Part shown: positions 34,789 to 43,199 of the stretch, piece after piece
How the letters are laid out: every line of letters begins with the position of its first letter
Numbering within the stretch: position 1 is the stretch's first letter
Notes under the pieces: model-generated
The model's input: the letters and a program-made list of their open reading frames with translations, nothing else
Databases searched by the model: none
Told to the model about the DNA's origin: nothing
NCBI RefSeq assembly: GCF_946479965.1
Contig: NZ_CAMLHX010000005.1
Span: 1-64,000, forward strand
Direction: 5' to 3'
Length of the DNA stretch: 64,000 nucleotides
DNA from: an uncultured Mucilaginibacter sp.
GTDB lineage: Bacteria; Bacteroidota; Bacteroidia; Sphingobacteriales; Sphingobacteriaceae
Translations under genes and position numbers: made by a program

Positions 34789-35427
34789 CTAAGAAAAAAA
34801 CGGATTGTACAGCCTTTCAAAACCAATGGTGGTTTCGGGCCCATGACCGGGATAAACCACACAATCGTCGGGCAGTGTAAATAGCTTTTCGCGGATGTTG
34901 GTTATTAATTGCTCATGGTTGCCACCCGGCAAATCAGTGCGGCCGATGCTGCCTCTAAATAAAACATCGCCACCAATAAGTTGGTTGGCCTTCTCGTCAT
35001 AAAAGCATAAGTGTGCAGGCGAATGGCCCGGACAAAAAATAAGCTGCAGCGATGCGTTGCCAAAGGTCAACCATCCTTCATCTGATAAAAATTCATCGGG
35101 CAGCGGTGATGGATCATAATGCAGGCCAAACTGAGGCGCATAAGCTACAACAGCTTCTAACACCTCCATTTCCCCCTGATGGAACCGCGGCTTTAATCCA
35201 TACAGATCAAACACCAGTTTGTTACCCAATACGTGATCGATGTGGCAATGTGTATTAAGCAAGGCGACCGGTTTTAAAGCGTGATCCTTAATAAAATTTA
35301 CAACAGCATTTTGTTCAGACGCGGTATACATACCCGGATCGATTATCACGCATTCTGCGGTATCATCATATAAAATGTAGGTGTTTTCTTCGAAAGGATT
35401 ATTAGGGAATATTTCAATAGCAGCCAT
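34789..35427 (-). CDS. MBL-fold (glyoxalase II-like) hydrolase
   Basis: A 212-residue metallo-beta-lactamase-fold hydrolase. The metal-binding motif LNTHCHIDHVLG is near residues 51-62, later ligands are in FCPGHSPAHLCFYD near 128, LIGGDVLFRGSIGRTDLPGG near 146 and VYPGHGPETTIG near 193. Family members hydrolyse thioesters or persulfides. The frame is open to an ATG at 35454, but the nine extra codons (MNIRNPKSA) are translation of the adjacent dispersed repeat. I therefore take the ATG at 35427, which gives the normal family N-terminus. Confidence 0.9.
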   Translation of the reverse strand: MAAIEIFPNNPFEENTYILYDDTAECVIIDPGMYTASEQNAVVNFIKDHALKPVALLNTHCHIDHVLGNKLVFDLYGLKPRFHQGEMEVLEAVVAYAPQFGLHYDPSPLPDEFLSDEGWLTFGNASLQLIFCPGHSPAHLCFYDEKANQLIGGDVLFRGSIGRTDLPGGNHEQLITNIREKLFTLPDDCVVYPGHGPETTIGFERLYNPFFS

Positions 35428-35429
35428 GG

Positions 35430-35562
35430 CGGATTTCGGATTTCGGATGTTCAATTTCGAATTTGTTGAATCATCGCATGTTTTTATTTGGGATTTATTA
35501 ACTGTTAATAGACGATTATAAGTGCGATTGGGAAAAATCCGAAATTGAACATCCGAAATCCG
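35430..35562. repeat. Second inverted pair of the GGATGTTC repeat family
   Basis: The left arm (about 35430-35462) reads GGATTTCGGATTTCGGATGT and onward, and the right arm (35536-35562) is its reverse complement with small changes. About 70 bases separate the arms. It lies between the MBL start and the gldD stop codon. Confidence 0.8.
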
Positions 35563-35571
35563 ACATCAAAA

Positions 35572-36168
35572 TCATTTCCATTTAAAGCTTTTTATCATCA
35601 TATCCACATCCTGCTTCACAAATTTTAGTACAGGTTGTATGGAGTCAAGCCGGGGCTCGCTATTAAAGTACAATGCGCCGCGCAAATAGTTTTTAACACT
35701 GTCGGTTAAATAGAATTGCACAGACGATGCCGCATTGCCATCAATGGTATAATAGATGCCATAAACCTTACGCTCGGGATAGCGTATTATACCTTCATCA
35801 ATGCTGGTTGCTTTAACGGTGTGTTTAAAAGCGAACTTGTGCGCGTCTTCAACTAATTTATCGAATACCTTTTTATTGGGAATGGTCTCATAGCTGAGGT
35901 GCAACGTGGCATTAAACTGCGGAAACTGCATATTCAATAAGGTCTGCATGTTTACCAACTTGCCGGCGGGGCGCGACAGGCTGTCCCGCTCCATCACAGC
36001 GTATTTGGGATACTCGAATGTAAATGGATTATCAGAAACGTATTGTTGATAGCCGCGCTCCGGAAATTCTATTCTGTAATAACCGCGTGGCTTAGGCGCA
36101 TAGTCCGCCTCGCCGCCGCAGGCAGTTATAAAAAGCAAAGCAACAAATATCAAAAAATACCACTTCAC
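35572..36168 (-). CDS. gldD: Gliding motility lipoprotein GldD (GTG start)
   Basis: A lipoprotein required for gliding and surface spreading in many Bacteroidota, though it is also kept by non-gliding species. I choose GTG at 36168. A strong GGAGGAG ribosome site lies 8 bases upstream, the signal peptide (VKWYFLIFVALLFITAC) then begins at once, and GTG overlaps the aroE stop as GTGA. The longer ATG at 36201 would add 11 residues before the signal peptide. Core motifs are PRGYYRIEFPERGYQ near residue 25 and a C-terminal FNSEPRLDSIQPVLKFV. Length is 198 residues. Confidence 0.88.
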   Translation of the reverse strand: MKWYFLIFVALLFITACGGEADYAPKPRGYYRIEFPERGYQQYVSDNPFTFEYPKYAVMERDSLSRPAGKLVNMQTLLNMQFPQFNATLHLSYETIPNKKVFDKLVEDAHKFAFKHTVKATSIDEGIIRYPERKVYGIYYTIDGNAASSVQFYLTDSVKNYLRGALYFNSEPRLDSIQPVLKFVKQDVDMMIKSFKWK

Positions 36169-36965
36169 GGATGTTTCTCCTCCGAATTCCATATTTCCCA
36201 TGATTTTTCTGCCTGTAGCAGTAGCATTTCATAACCATTTTTGGTTGCTGCGCCGTGCTCTCTGCCATGTTTTAAAAAAACCGTTTCTTCCGGGTTGTAT
36301 ATCAGATCGTAAAGCAAATGATCTTTCGTGATCGCTTCATACGGGATCGGCGGAAATTCATCAACATTAGGGTAGGTGCCTAGCGGCGTAGTGTTGATTA
36401 TCAGCTTATGATTTTTAATATGATGCGGCTTAAGGTCTTTAAATAAAATATTGCTGCCTTGGGCCTTACGAGTTACTGTACGGTAAGGTATTTCCAGGTT
36501 TTCCAATATACATTTAACCGCCTGTGCTGCGCCGCCATCGCCTAATATCAGCGCCGTTTCATGGTGCCTTTTAAGTAGCGGTTTTAAAGACATTTCAAAC
36601 CCATACAGATCAGTATTATAACCCTCTAGCCTGAAATCGTGATCTTTAACACCAACTTCACCGGAGAAAGCTGCCAAAACAGGGCTTTCCTTTTTTATAC
36701 GCAGGCAATTAACGGCACCGGCCTTACGGGCATCATGCTCTACCCAATCCAGGTAACGTAGCACATTTTTTTTATGCGGAACGGTAACGTTTAAGCCTAG
36801 AAGTCCGGGATTATCATCCAACAGATCTTGTAAACCTTTAATATCCTCTAAAGGATAATTATCATAAACAGCATCGGTAATATTTTCCTGCTTAAATTTT
36901 TCAGCAAAATACTTTTTTGAGAAAGAGTGCGAAAGCGGAAAGCCGATCAATCCGTAATATTTCAT
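36165..36965 (-). CDS. aroE: Shikimate dehydrogenase
   Basis: Reduces 3-dehydroshikimate to shikimate with NADPH in aromatic amino acid synthesis. The 266-residue protein has the substrate motif GFPLSHSFSKKYF near 7-19, NVTVPHKKNVL near 59 with the catalytic Lys, LILGDGGAAQAVK near 139 (Rossmann loop), INTTPLGTYPN near 190 and DLIYNPEETVFL near 220. Its stop codon overlaps the gldD start. Confidence 0.94.
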   Translation of the reverse strand: MKYYGLIGFPLSHSFSKKYFAEKFKQENITDAVYDNYPLEDIKGLQDLLDDNPGLLGLNVTVPHKKNVLRYLDWVEHDARKAGAVNCLRIKKESPVLAAFSGEVGVKDHDFRLEGYNTDLYGFEMSLKPLLKRHHETALILGDGGAAQAVKCILENLEIPYRTVTRKAQGSNILFKDLKPHHIKNHKLIINTTPLGTYPNVDEFPPIPYEAITKDHLLYDLIYNPEETVFLKHGREHGAATKNGYEMLLLQAEKSWEIWNSEEKHP

Positions 36966-37002
36966 GCTGTAATATTAGTGATTTTAGTTGGCTTTACCAG
37001 TT

Positions 37003-37082
37003 GGTGGCGGCCGCAGTAGCGGTTGCGGTTTTCGATTTTATGTTGTAACGGAATGAAAACAACTGCCACTGCTACCGCCACT
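37003..37082. repeat. Imperfect inverted repeat of GTGGCGGTAGCAG type
   Basis: The left arm (37003-37033) is rich in GGCGG/GCGGT units. The right arm (37055-37082) is approximately its reverse complement (ACTGCCACTGCTACCGCCACT). About 20 bases lie between. It sits in the divergent gap between aroE and the SDR gene, directly upstream of the SDR -7 box. Confidence 0.6.
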
Positions 37083-37097
37083 CAAAACTAAATAACA

Positions 37098-37105
37098 TAT
37101 ATTTG
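37098..37105 (+). promoter_or_regulatory. -7 box of the SDR gene
   Basis: TATATTTG matches TAnnTTTG and lies 19 bp before ATG 37125, predicting a leader of roughly 15 bases. No convincing -33 box is seen because the upstream bases belong to the GC-rich inverted repeat. Confidence 0.45.
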
Positions 37106-37124
37106 GCGCAAAAAATCACTCCCA

Positions 37125-37934
37125 ATGAGTAAAGTAATTTTGGTTACCGGCGCATCATCAGGCATTGGCCTGGCCAGCGCTATCGCCCTGCATAATGCAG
37201 GCCATACCGTTTATGGCACCACACGTAGCATTGCGAAAGCGAAAAACGTACCCTTTAAGTTAATAGAGCTGGATGTTACCAGTGATGAATCTGCAGATGC
37301 GGCAGTAGCCTCAATAATTAAAGCGGAGGGTAAAATTGATATTTTGGTAAACAATGCCGGCAATGGCATTGCCGGCCCTGCTTATGCTATGCCCGTCGAA
37401 AAAGCCAAGCAACAGTTTGAAGTGAATTTTTTTGGCGTGGTGCGCATGTGTAGCAAAGTGATACCTGAAATGCTTAAAAAGAACGCTGGTACCGTTGTTA
37501 ATATCAGCTCGTTAGGCGGTTTGTTTGGCTTGCCCTACCAAAGCATGTACAGTGCGTCAAAATATGCAATTGAAGGTTATTCAGAAAGCATGCGTATGGA
37601 ACTGGTTAAGACAGGGATAAAAATTGTCACTATTAACCCCGGCGACTTTAAATCAGACTTTAGCAGCAACCGCGAGAAAATACCTTTTACGGTGGATAAC
37701 GCCATATTAAAAAGCCAATACGACGTTGCTGTTGCCAGCATGGAGAAGGATGAAGCCGCAGGGTCTAATCCGCAGGCTATAGGTAAGCAGTTGGTTAAAA
37801 TTGTTGAGCAATCAAGCCCATCCCGCCAATATTTGGTAGGAGCAATCGGGCAAACTATCGCGGTAACGCTAAAAAAAGCGCTGCCGGGCGGTTTGTTTGA
37901 GAAGCTGATGGCGGATCATTACGGGATAAAATAA
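37125..37934 (+). CDS. Short-chain dehydrogenase/reductase
   Basis: A 269-residue classical SDR oxidoreductase. Cofactor motif TGASSGIG near residues 9-16, NNAGNGIAG near 81-89, catalytic Ser in NISSLGGLFG near 130 and the YSASK motif near 149-153 carrying Tyr and Lys. An Arg just after the first strand (TTRS) suggests NADP preference. The substrate is unknown. It stands alone, followed by a long perfect hairpin repeat and then trmB. Confidence 0.92.
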   Translation: MSKVILVTGASSGIGLASAIALHNAGHTVYGTTRSIAKAKNVPFKLIELDVTSDESADAAVASIIKAEGKIDILVNNAGNGIAGPAYAMPVEKAKQQFEVNFFGVVRMCSKVIPEMLKKNAGTVVNISSLGGLFGLPYQSMYSASKYAIEGYSESMRMELVKTGIKIVTINPGDFKSDFSSNREKIPFTVDNAILKSQYDVAVASMEKDEAAGSNPQAIGKQLVKIVEQSSPSRQYLVGAIGQTIAVTLKKALPGGLFEKLMADHYGIK

Positions 37935-37947
37935 ATAACTAGTGTGT

Positions 37948-38027
37948 GTCATTGCGAGGTACGAAGCAATCGCGAACTTTGCTTGTCGGCCTTGCATACT
38001 TGCGATTGCTTCGTACCTCGCAATGAC
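37948..38027. repeat. REP-like perfect hairpin (GTCATTGCGAGG family)
   Basis: Two perfect 26-bp arms (37948-37973 and 38002-38027) beginning GTCATTGCGAGGTACGAAGC enclose a 28-base loop. This sequence type (CATTGCGAGG-ACGAAGCAATC) is a widespread bacterial intergenic repeat. It lies between the SDR stop and the trmB start, so it would form a strong mRNA hairpin. Confidence 0.85.
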
Positions 38028-38046
38028 AGTATTTATATAATTAAAA

Positions 38047-38697
38047 GTGGGAAAAGATAAACTCAGGCGATTTGCCGAGATAGAAGACTTCAGCAATGTT
38101 TTTCAGTTGGATGAAGGTAAGCCATTAAGGGGTAACTGGGCAAAGGAATTTTTCAAGAACAGCAATCCAGTTGTACTTGAACTGGCTTGCGGCAAGGGTG
38201 AATACACAGTTAACCTGGCGCAACTGTTTCCGGATAAGAACTTTATAGGAGTTGATTACAAAGGCAACCGCATTTGGCGCGGCGCCAAAACCGCCTTGGA
38301 AGATGGCGTGAATAACGTAGCCTTTTTACGGATCCAGATAGAAAACCTTATCGATTATTTTTCAAAAGGAGAGGTGGATGAGATCTGGATAACCTTCCCT
38401 GATCCGCAGCCACAGCTTAGTCGCGAAAAGAAGCGACTTACATCGCCCCGTTTCTTAGAACAATACCGGGAAGTGCTCAGACCAGGCGGTGCTATTAACC
38501 TTAAAACCGATAACGACGGTTTTTATGCCTATACATCGCAGATGATAACCGAACTCGGTTTAAGGCTGCATATAGACACAGACGACCTATACAATTCTGC
38601 TTTTGCTGATGAAGTTTTGTCTATAAAAACCTACTACGAAAAAAAATATTTGGCTCATAACAAAAATATTAACTACCTTAAGTTTTCCTTTCAATAA
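38047..38697 (+). CDS. trmB: tRNA (guanine-N7)-methyltransferase (GTG start)
   Basis: Methylates G46 in the tRNA variable loop using S-adenosylmethionine. Starting at GTG 38047 it has 216 residues with LELACGKGEYTVNLAQ near 40-55 (SAM motif I), NFIGVDYKGNRIWRGAK near 61, EIWITFPDPQPQ near 115 (catalytic motif) and a C-terminal IKTYYEKKYL. The start matches the family N-terminus MGKDKLRRFAEIE. It precedes the ATL gene by 3 bp. Confidence 0.94.
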   Translation: MGKDKLRRFAEIEDFSNVFQLDEGKPLRGNWAKEFFKNSNPVVLELACGKGEYTVNLAQLFPDKNFIGVDYKGNRIWRGAKTALEDGVNNVAFLRIQIENLIDYFSKGEVDEIWITFPDPQPQLSREKKRLTSPRFLEQYREVLRPGGAINLKTDNDGFYAYTSQMITELGLRLHIDTDDLYNSAFADEVLSIKTYYEKKYLAHNKNINYLKFSFQ

Positions 38698-38700
38698 CTG

Positions 38701-39033
38701 ATGCCCGAATACGGCTTTTTTGATAATGTGTATGATGTGGCCCGTCAAATACCGGCTGGTCGCGTTACATCCTATGGTGCAATAGCCAACTACCTGGGCA
38801 CCAAAGGTTCATCACGTATGGTTGGATATGCAATGCAGGCAGCAGGATCGGCCAATCCACCGGTACCTGCGCATCGTGTTGTTAACCGCCAAGGCTTATT
38901 AACGGCAAAATTTCATTTTGGTGGCGATACCATGCAACGTTTACTGGAAGCCGAAGGGGTAAAAGTAAAAGACGATCAGGTACAGGATTTTAAAACTGTT
39001 TTCTGGGATCCTGCCATCGAACTGGCCTTATAA
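38701..39033 (+). CDS. Alkyltransferase-like protein (ATL), no acceptor Cys
   Basis: A 110-residue homologue of the DNA-binding domain of O6-alkylguanine-DNA alkyltransferase. It keeps GRVTSYGAIANYLG near 20-33 and the Arg-finger region, but the active-site PCHR is changed to VPAHRVVNRQG near 59-69. It therefore cannot take up the alkyl group and should bind alkylated bases and flag them for nucleotide excision repair, as known ATL proteins do. It is 3 bp after trmB and likely co-transcribed. Confidence 0.9.
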   Translation: MPEYGFFDNVYDVARQIPAGRVTSYGAIANYLGTKGSSRMVGYAMQAAGSANPPVPAHRVVNRQGLLTAKFHFGGDTMQRLLEAEGVKVKDDQVQDFKTVFWDPAIELAL

Positions 39034-39038
39034 AAACG

Positions 39039-39518
39039 TTATTCACGGTCCTTGTAAACGCCAAATAACTCGTTGATAGCTTTCTCACGGTAGTCGAAAA
39101 TTTTGTCTATCTCTTTCCTAACCAATATTTTGTTGGCCAATCTGCCTATAAATCCATACGGAATGGCATAGTTTAAAATATCCGTCATTTGTACGCCACC
39201 CTTAATTTCTTTAAAGTGGTGCTCGTGGTGCCATATAGCATAAGGGCCAACCCGCTGCTCGTCTACAAAATATTTATGGTCTTTTACCTGGGTTATCTCG
39301 GTCATCCAGTTGAGTTTAATACCTAGTAAAGGTGATACCTTATAGGTGATTATCATGCCCGGATAGATGCGGTCATCGGCTGCATAAACAGATGTTACCT
39401 TAAAGGCCATCTGCGGCGGCGTTATCTTTACAAGGTTTATGGGCGATGTAAAAAAATCCCAGGTTTCGGCTAAAGGGATCGGAAGTTTCTGCTCAAATTT
39501 AAGATGGTATGTTTTCAC
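39039..39518 (-). CDS. SRPBCC-family protein
   Basis: A 159-residue START/SRPBCC-fold protein (ligand-binding helix-grip). Features include LPIPLAETWDFFTSPINLVKITPP near 13-35 with the usual Trp, PGMIITYKVSPLLG near 68 and a middle WHHEHHFKEIKGGVQM. The ligand is unknown; relatives in Bacteroidota are often called cell division inhibitor-like, without proof. It is convergent with the ATL gene. Confidence 0.8.
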   Translation of the reverse strand: MKTYHLKFEQKLPIPLAETWDFFTSPINLVKITPPQMAFKVTSVYAADDRIYPGMIITYKVSPLLGIKLNWMTEITQVKDHKYFVDEQRVGPYAIWHHEHHFKEIKGGVQMTDILNYAIPYGFIGRLANKILVRKEIDKIFDYREKAINELFGVYKDRE

Positions 39519-39616
39519 GCCCGAAGCTGCTCAAAAAGTCAGCCACGAATAGCCTCAAAGCTAAAAAGCATCAATGTTAATTTTATTAAATATATTTATT
39601 CGCTAAAACCCTTGTC

Positions 39617-41965
39617 ATGGAGATAATTTACGTCCTGTTTTTGTTGATCATCATAATTTTGCTTGTAACCATAAAAAATGGGTTACAGACAAGAACAGAC
39701 GATCTTGAGGCACGAATTCTTGACCTACAACGTTTAATAAAACAGACTGCCGCGGCGAAACCTCCTGTTGAAGTTGAAAGGGCGAAAGCGCCCGAGCCGA
39801 TAAGGCAACAACCCGAAATAAAACCAGAGCGGCCTCCTGTAATTGCTGCCCCTATTGCCCCGCCACGAAGAGTTATAGATGAGGGGGTAAAAGAAACAAG
39901 GGTTGAACGCCCCACACCTGCATTTACGCCGCCTGATTATAGACAGCCTGAACCTGAGCTTTCTTTTTTTGAACGGCATCCTGATCTGGAAAAGTTTATC
40001 GGCGAAAATCTTGTGAATAAAATTGGTATAGCCATTCTGGTACTTGCCATAGCCTTTTTTGTTAAATACGCAATTGATAACAACTGGGTGGGGCCTGCCG
40101 GGCGGGTAGGCATTGGGGTGCTTTGCGGAAGTATTCTGATAGGCATAGCACACCGGCTCAGAAATTCTTATAACGCATTTAGTTCTGTACTGGTTGGCGG
40201 TGGTATTGCAGTGCTGTATTTTACCATTACGCTGGCTTACCACCAGTTCCATTTATTTGATCAAACCGTATCATTTATCATTCTTATTGTAATTACGTGT
40301 TTTGCCGTTGCGCTTGCGTTGTTGTACGACAAGCAAGAGCTCGCGGTGATAGCGCTGGTTGGTGGCTTGTCCAGTCCTTTTATGGTGAGCAGCGGTCACG
40401 CTAATTACAGCGCCTTGTTTATTTACCTGGTGGTTTTAAACTCGGGTTTACTCATCATCGCATATAACAAAGCCTGGCGGATATTAAATATCTCGGCATT
40501 TGTTTTAACGGCTATTATAACAGCCGGAGTGGTTTACAGCCTTTCAGCAAGTTCTTACTCAACCGGCCTGGTGTACTGCAGTATACTTTATCTGCTGTTC
40601 TTTGCCATAAATGTTGCCAATAATGTCCGCGAGAACAAAAAATTCATCACGTCTGATTTTACCATATTGCTTGCCTGCAATGCCTTGTATTTTTCGGCAG
40701 GATTGTATTTGCTTGATGCTATGGATAAGCAACATCTACAGGGCTTGTTTTGCGCCGTTTTAGGTTTTGTTAATCTTGTACTATCGTTCCTGCTCTTTCG
40801 GAACCGCAAGGTTGATAACAATATTTTATACTTACTTATTGGTATAACATTAACCTTTATTTCTTTGATCGCGCCTATACAGCTCGACGGGCACGCCATA
40901 ACCTTGTTTTGGGCTGCAGAGGCTGTTTTGTTGTACTGGCTATACCAACGTTCGCAGATAAAGTTAATGCAGCTTGCTGCATTGCTTATATGGCTAATTA
41001 TGGCAATGAGCCTTGCAATGGATTGGTTTACGCTGTACCTTGATCAGTTTAACCACTTCCCGGTAATTGCCAACAGAGGCTTTATTACCACTATAGTTGC
41101 GGCACTAAGCTCTTACCTGCTATACCGCCTGATGCAGAACGACGAGGACAATACTATCTATGGCTTTAGCATACCGCTGCTTTTGTACAGGAACGTAGCA
41201 TTTATGCTGCTTTTTATGGCAGGCTTATTAGAAGTTAATTTGCAGTTCTCAAGCCGATACGAGGGCACGGGATTGAATATTTTATACCTGATGCTTTACA
41301 TCCCCGCATTTGTTTACGTTTTCTACATGCTGTCAAAAAAGGCGGCGGGGTTAAAACTTAGCTGGCAATTAGCAATGGGGCTATTAAGCGTGTGTGTTTT
41401 AATTGAGCTTATGTTTAGCGGAGCTATATTTCAGATACAGGCTGATATACTTACGGGTAAGGCCATACCGAACAGTCATTTTATAGCGCAATGGGTGTCT
41501 GCTTTGTTTGTTGCACTGATATTTTATGAATTGGTAAATCTTATAAGGACAAACTTATCCCATCTTCCATTTGCCGCCTGGATCACTTCCGCCGCCATTG
41601 TGTTATTTTTAAGTTTGAACGTTTGCCTGGCGATAACTGCCATGTTTTATACCCCGGCAACAACAATTTATGAGCTGCAGACTGTTTATATAAAGGTTGG
41701 TCTGCCTATTTTATGGAGCGCGTTATCGTTTGCTTTGATGTGGTTGGGCATGCGTTATAAAGCGCAAACGTTACGTATCATATCTTTAACCTTGTTTAGT
41801 ATTACGCTGATAAAACTGTTTGTGTTTGATATACGCAACATACCGCCCGCAGGTAAAATAGCAGCGTTCTTCTGTCTGGGTGTTTTGCTGCTTATCGTAT
41901 CGTTCATGTATCAAAAAGTAAAAAAAATAATTGCTGATGATGGGGACGCGCATAATGAAATTTAA
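39617..41965 (+). CDS. DUF2339 polytopic membrane protein
   Basis: A 782-residue integral membrane protein. It has an N-terminal helix, a Pro-rich linker at about residues 45-120 (many PE/PP pairs), then the DUF2339 region from about 128 (FIGENLVNKIGIAILVLAIAFFVKYAID) with some 20 transmembrane helices. Function is unknown. It overlaps the following DUF3999 gene by 11-35 bases, and the two families often occur together, so they probably form one membrane complex. Confidence 0.88.
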   Translation: MEIIYVLFLLIIIILLVTIKNGLQTRTDDLEARILDLQRLIKQTAAAKPPVEVERAKAPEPIRQQPEIKPERPPVIAAPIAPPRRVIDEGVKETRVERPTPAFTPPDYRQPEPELSFFERHPDLEKFIGENLVNKIGIAILVLAIAFFVKYAIDNNWVGPAGRVGIGVLCGSILIGIAHRLRNSYNAFSSVLVGGGIAVLYFTITLAYHQFHLFDQTVSFIILIVITCFAVALALLYDKQELAVIALVGGLSSPFMVSSGHANYSALFIYLVVLNSGLLIIAYNKAWRILNISAFVLTAIITAGVVYSLSASSYSTGLVYCSILYLLFFAINVANNVRENKKFITSDFTILLACNALYFSAGLYLLDAMDKQHLQGLFCAVLGFVNLVLSFLLFRNRKVDNNILYLLIGITLTFISLIAPIQLDGHAITLFWAAEAVLLYWLYQRSQIKLMQLAALLIWLIMAMSLAMDWFTLYLDQFNHFPVIANRGFITTIVAALSSYLLYRLMQNDEDNTIYGFSIPLLLYRNVAFMLLFMAGLLEVNLQFSSRYEGTGLNILYLMLYIPAFVYVFYMLSKKAAGLKLSWQLAMGLLSVCVLIELMFSGAIFQIQADILTGKAIPNSHFIAQWVSALFVALIFYELVNLIRTNLSHLPFAAWITSAAIVLFLSLNVCLAITAMFYTPATTIYELQTVYIKVGLPILWSALSFALMWLGMRYKAQTLRIISLTLFSITLIKLFVFDIRNIPPAGKIAAFFCLGVLLLIVSFMYQKVKKIIADDGDAHNEI

Positions 41966-43199
41966 AAGCAAACTATTTACGCTAGGCTTAATATTGAGTT
42001 GTTTTACCCTGTTTGGTCAACAAAATATTAAACACACTTTTCAACCAAACTTTAAATACCGGGCAAGTCTGGGAAAAGTTGATAGTTCTCGAATGTATAA
42101 AATTTACCTGACGCCCAACGTCTTTTCAAAATTGGAAACCAAGTATGGTGATGATTTCAGGTTAGTTGATAAAAACAACGAATTTGTAACTTTTATTTAC
42201 AGTCCGCTTATCCCCATGCGACCACGCCTTGTAAACTTACCGCAGGTTTCGTCGGCAGTTAACACGTCCTCATTGGCAATTTTCCAAAACAGTGAAAATC
42301 TTGTTTTGGATCACGTCGATCTGAAGATCCGCAACAATTCAGTCGTCAGGAGCCTTAATTTATCCGGCAGCGACGATTTACAAACTTGGTACGCCATCAC
42401 AGATAATGAGCCGGTTTCAAAAGAAACTTATAATGACAATGAGGATGGCACGTTTAAACACACCATTAACTTCCCTTCAAGCAACTATAAATTTTTTAAA
42501 GTTGAACAGGTTGATAAAAAGCTAAAACCTATCTCCGTATTGTCAGGCAGTATATTTTTGCAAACCCCTCCTTCAAAACGGTACGATACTACCTCGGTAA
42601 GAATTATTTCGCAAAAAGATAGCGATGATGTTAGTGTGGTGCGTATTGTGTTAAACAAAAAGATTAGCTCAAATAGATTACAGCTGGTGTTTGATGGCGA
42701 TAAATATTACCGTCGTAACATTGCAATCTTTGAAAATTTCGCCGGCGAACACAAGCAGATTTTTAATGGATATGTAAGTTCTGACAACAAATCGCCCGAA
42801 GTTTCTTTTGAATCAGAATCAGATGTAATTGAATTGCTTGTTTACAATGGGGATAACAAACCGCTAAGAGTTAAATCTGTCACTGTTATACAATTGATTC
42901 CCGTAATAGCATCCTATCTTAAAAAGGGGCAAGAGTATAGTATTGTGTTTGGAGATCCCAAATCTGGGCCTTCAGCATGGGATGTGCAGTTTTTTGCCGA
43001 TAGTCTGCTTATGCAACCTATGCCCGAGATAACACCAAAAAAGATCGAAGCCAATCCATTATATAAGCGCCCGCAAGCTAACAATGGTTTACCCGCGTGG
43101 GTGCTATGGGCAGCAATAGCAGCAGCCGCAATTATTCTACTAACCCTTACCTTAAAAATGACCCGCGAAGTAAACAAACGCGCAAAGGAAAGTAAATAA
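41955..43199 (+). CDS. DUF3999 secreted/membrane-anchored protein
   Basis: About 414 residues from ATG 41955, with a signal peptide (MKFKSKLFTLGLILSCFTLFGQ), a large beta-rich periplasmic region and a C-terminal transmembrane helix (WVLWAAIAAAAIILLTLTL near 390) followed by a short basic tail. An in-frame ATG at 41931 would give 422 residues; the signal peptide favours 41955. The start overlaps the end of the DUF2339 gene by 11 bases, implying translational coupling. Confidence 0.85.
   Translation: MKFKSKLFTLGLILSCFTLFGQQNIKHTFQPNFKYRASLGKVDSSRMYKIYLTPNVFSKLETKYGDDFRLVDKNNEFVTFIYSPLIPMRPRLVNLPQVSSAVNTSSLAIFQNSENLVLDHVDLKIRNNSVVRSLNLSGSDDLQTWYAITDNEPVSKETYNDNEDGTFKHTINFPSSNYKFFKVEQVDKKLKPISVLSGSIFLQTPPSKRYDTTSVRIISQKDSDDVSVVRIVLNKKISSNRLQLVFDGDKYYRRNIAIFENFAGEHKQIFNGYVSSDNKSPEVSFESESDVIELLVYNGDNKPLRVKSVTVIQLIPVIASYLKKGQEYSIVFGDPKSGPSAWDVQFFADSLLMQPMPEITPKKIEANPLYKRPQANNGLPAWVLWAAIAAAAIILLTLTLKMTREVNKRAKESK

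Noticed and set aside
35427..35454. Longer start for the MBL hydrolase
   Set aside because: The added residues come from the intergenic repeat and are outside the normal family start.
30701..35562. CRISPR array from repeated GGATGTTC units
   Set aside because: Units are not evenly spaced and occur in inverted pairs and singly; no cas gene is present.
36169..36201. ATG start for gldD at 36201
   Set aside because: It would put 11 non-signal residues before the lipoprotein signal peptide. The GTG at 36168 has a strong ribosome site and the GTGA overlap with aroE.
39734..40252. Long open frame (172 codons) on the minus strand opposite the DUF2339 gene
   Set aside because: It lies wholly inside a well supported membrane protein gene, has a basic low-complexity composition and no family likeness.
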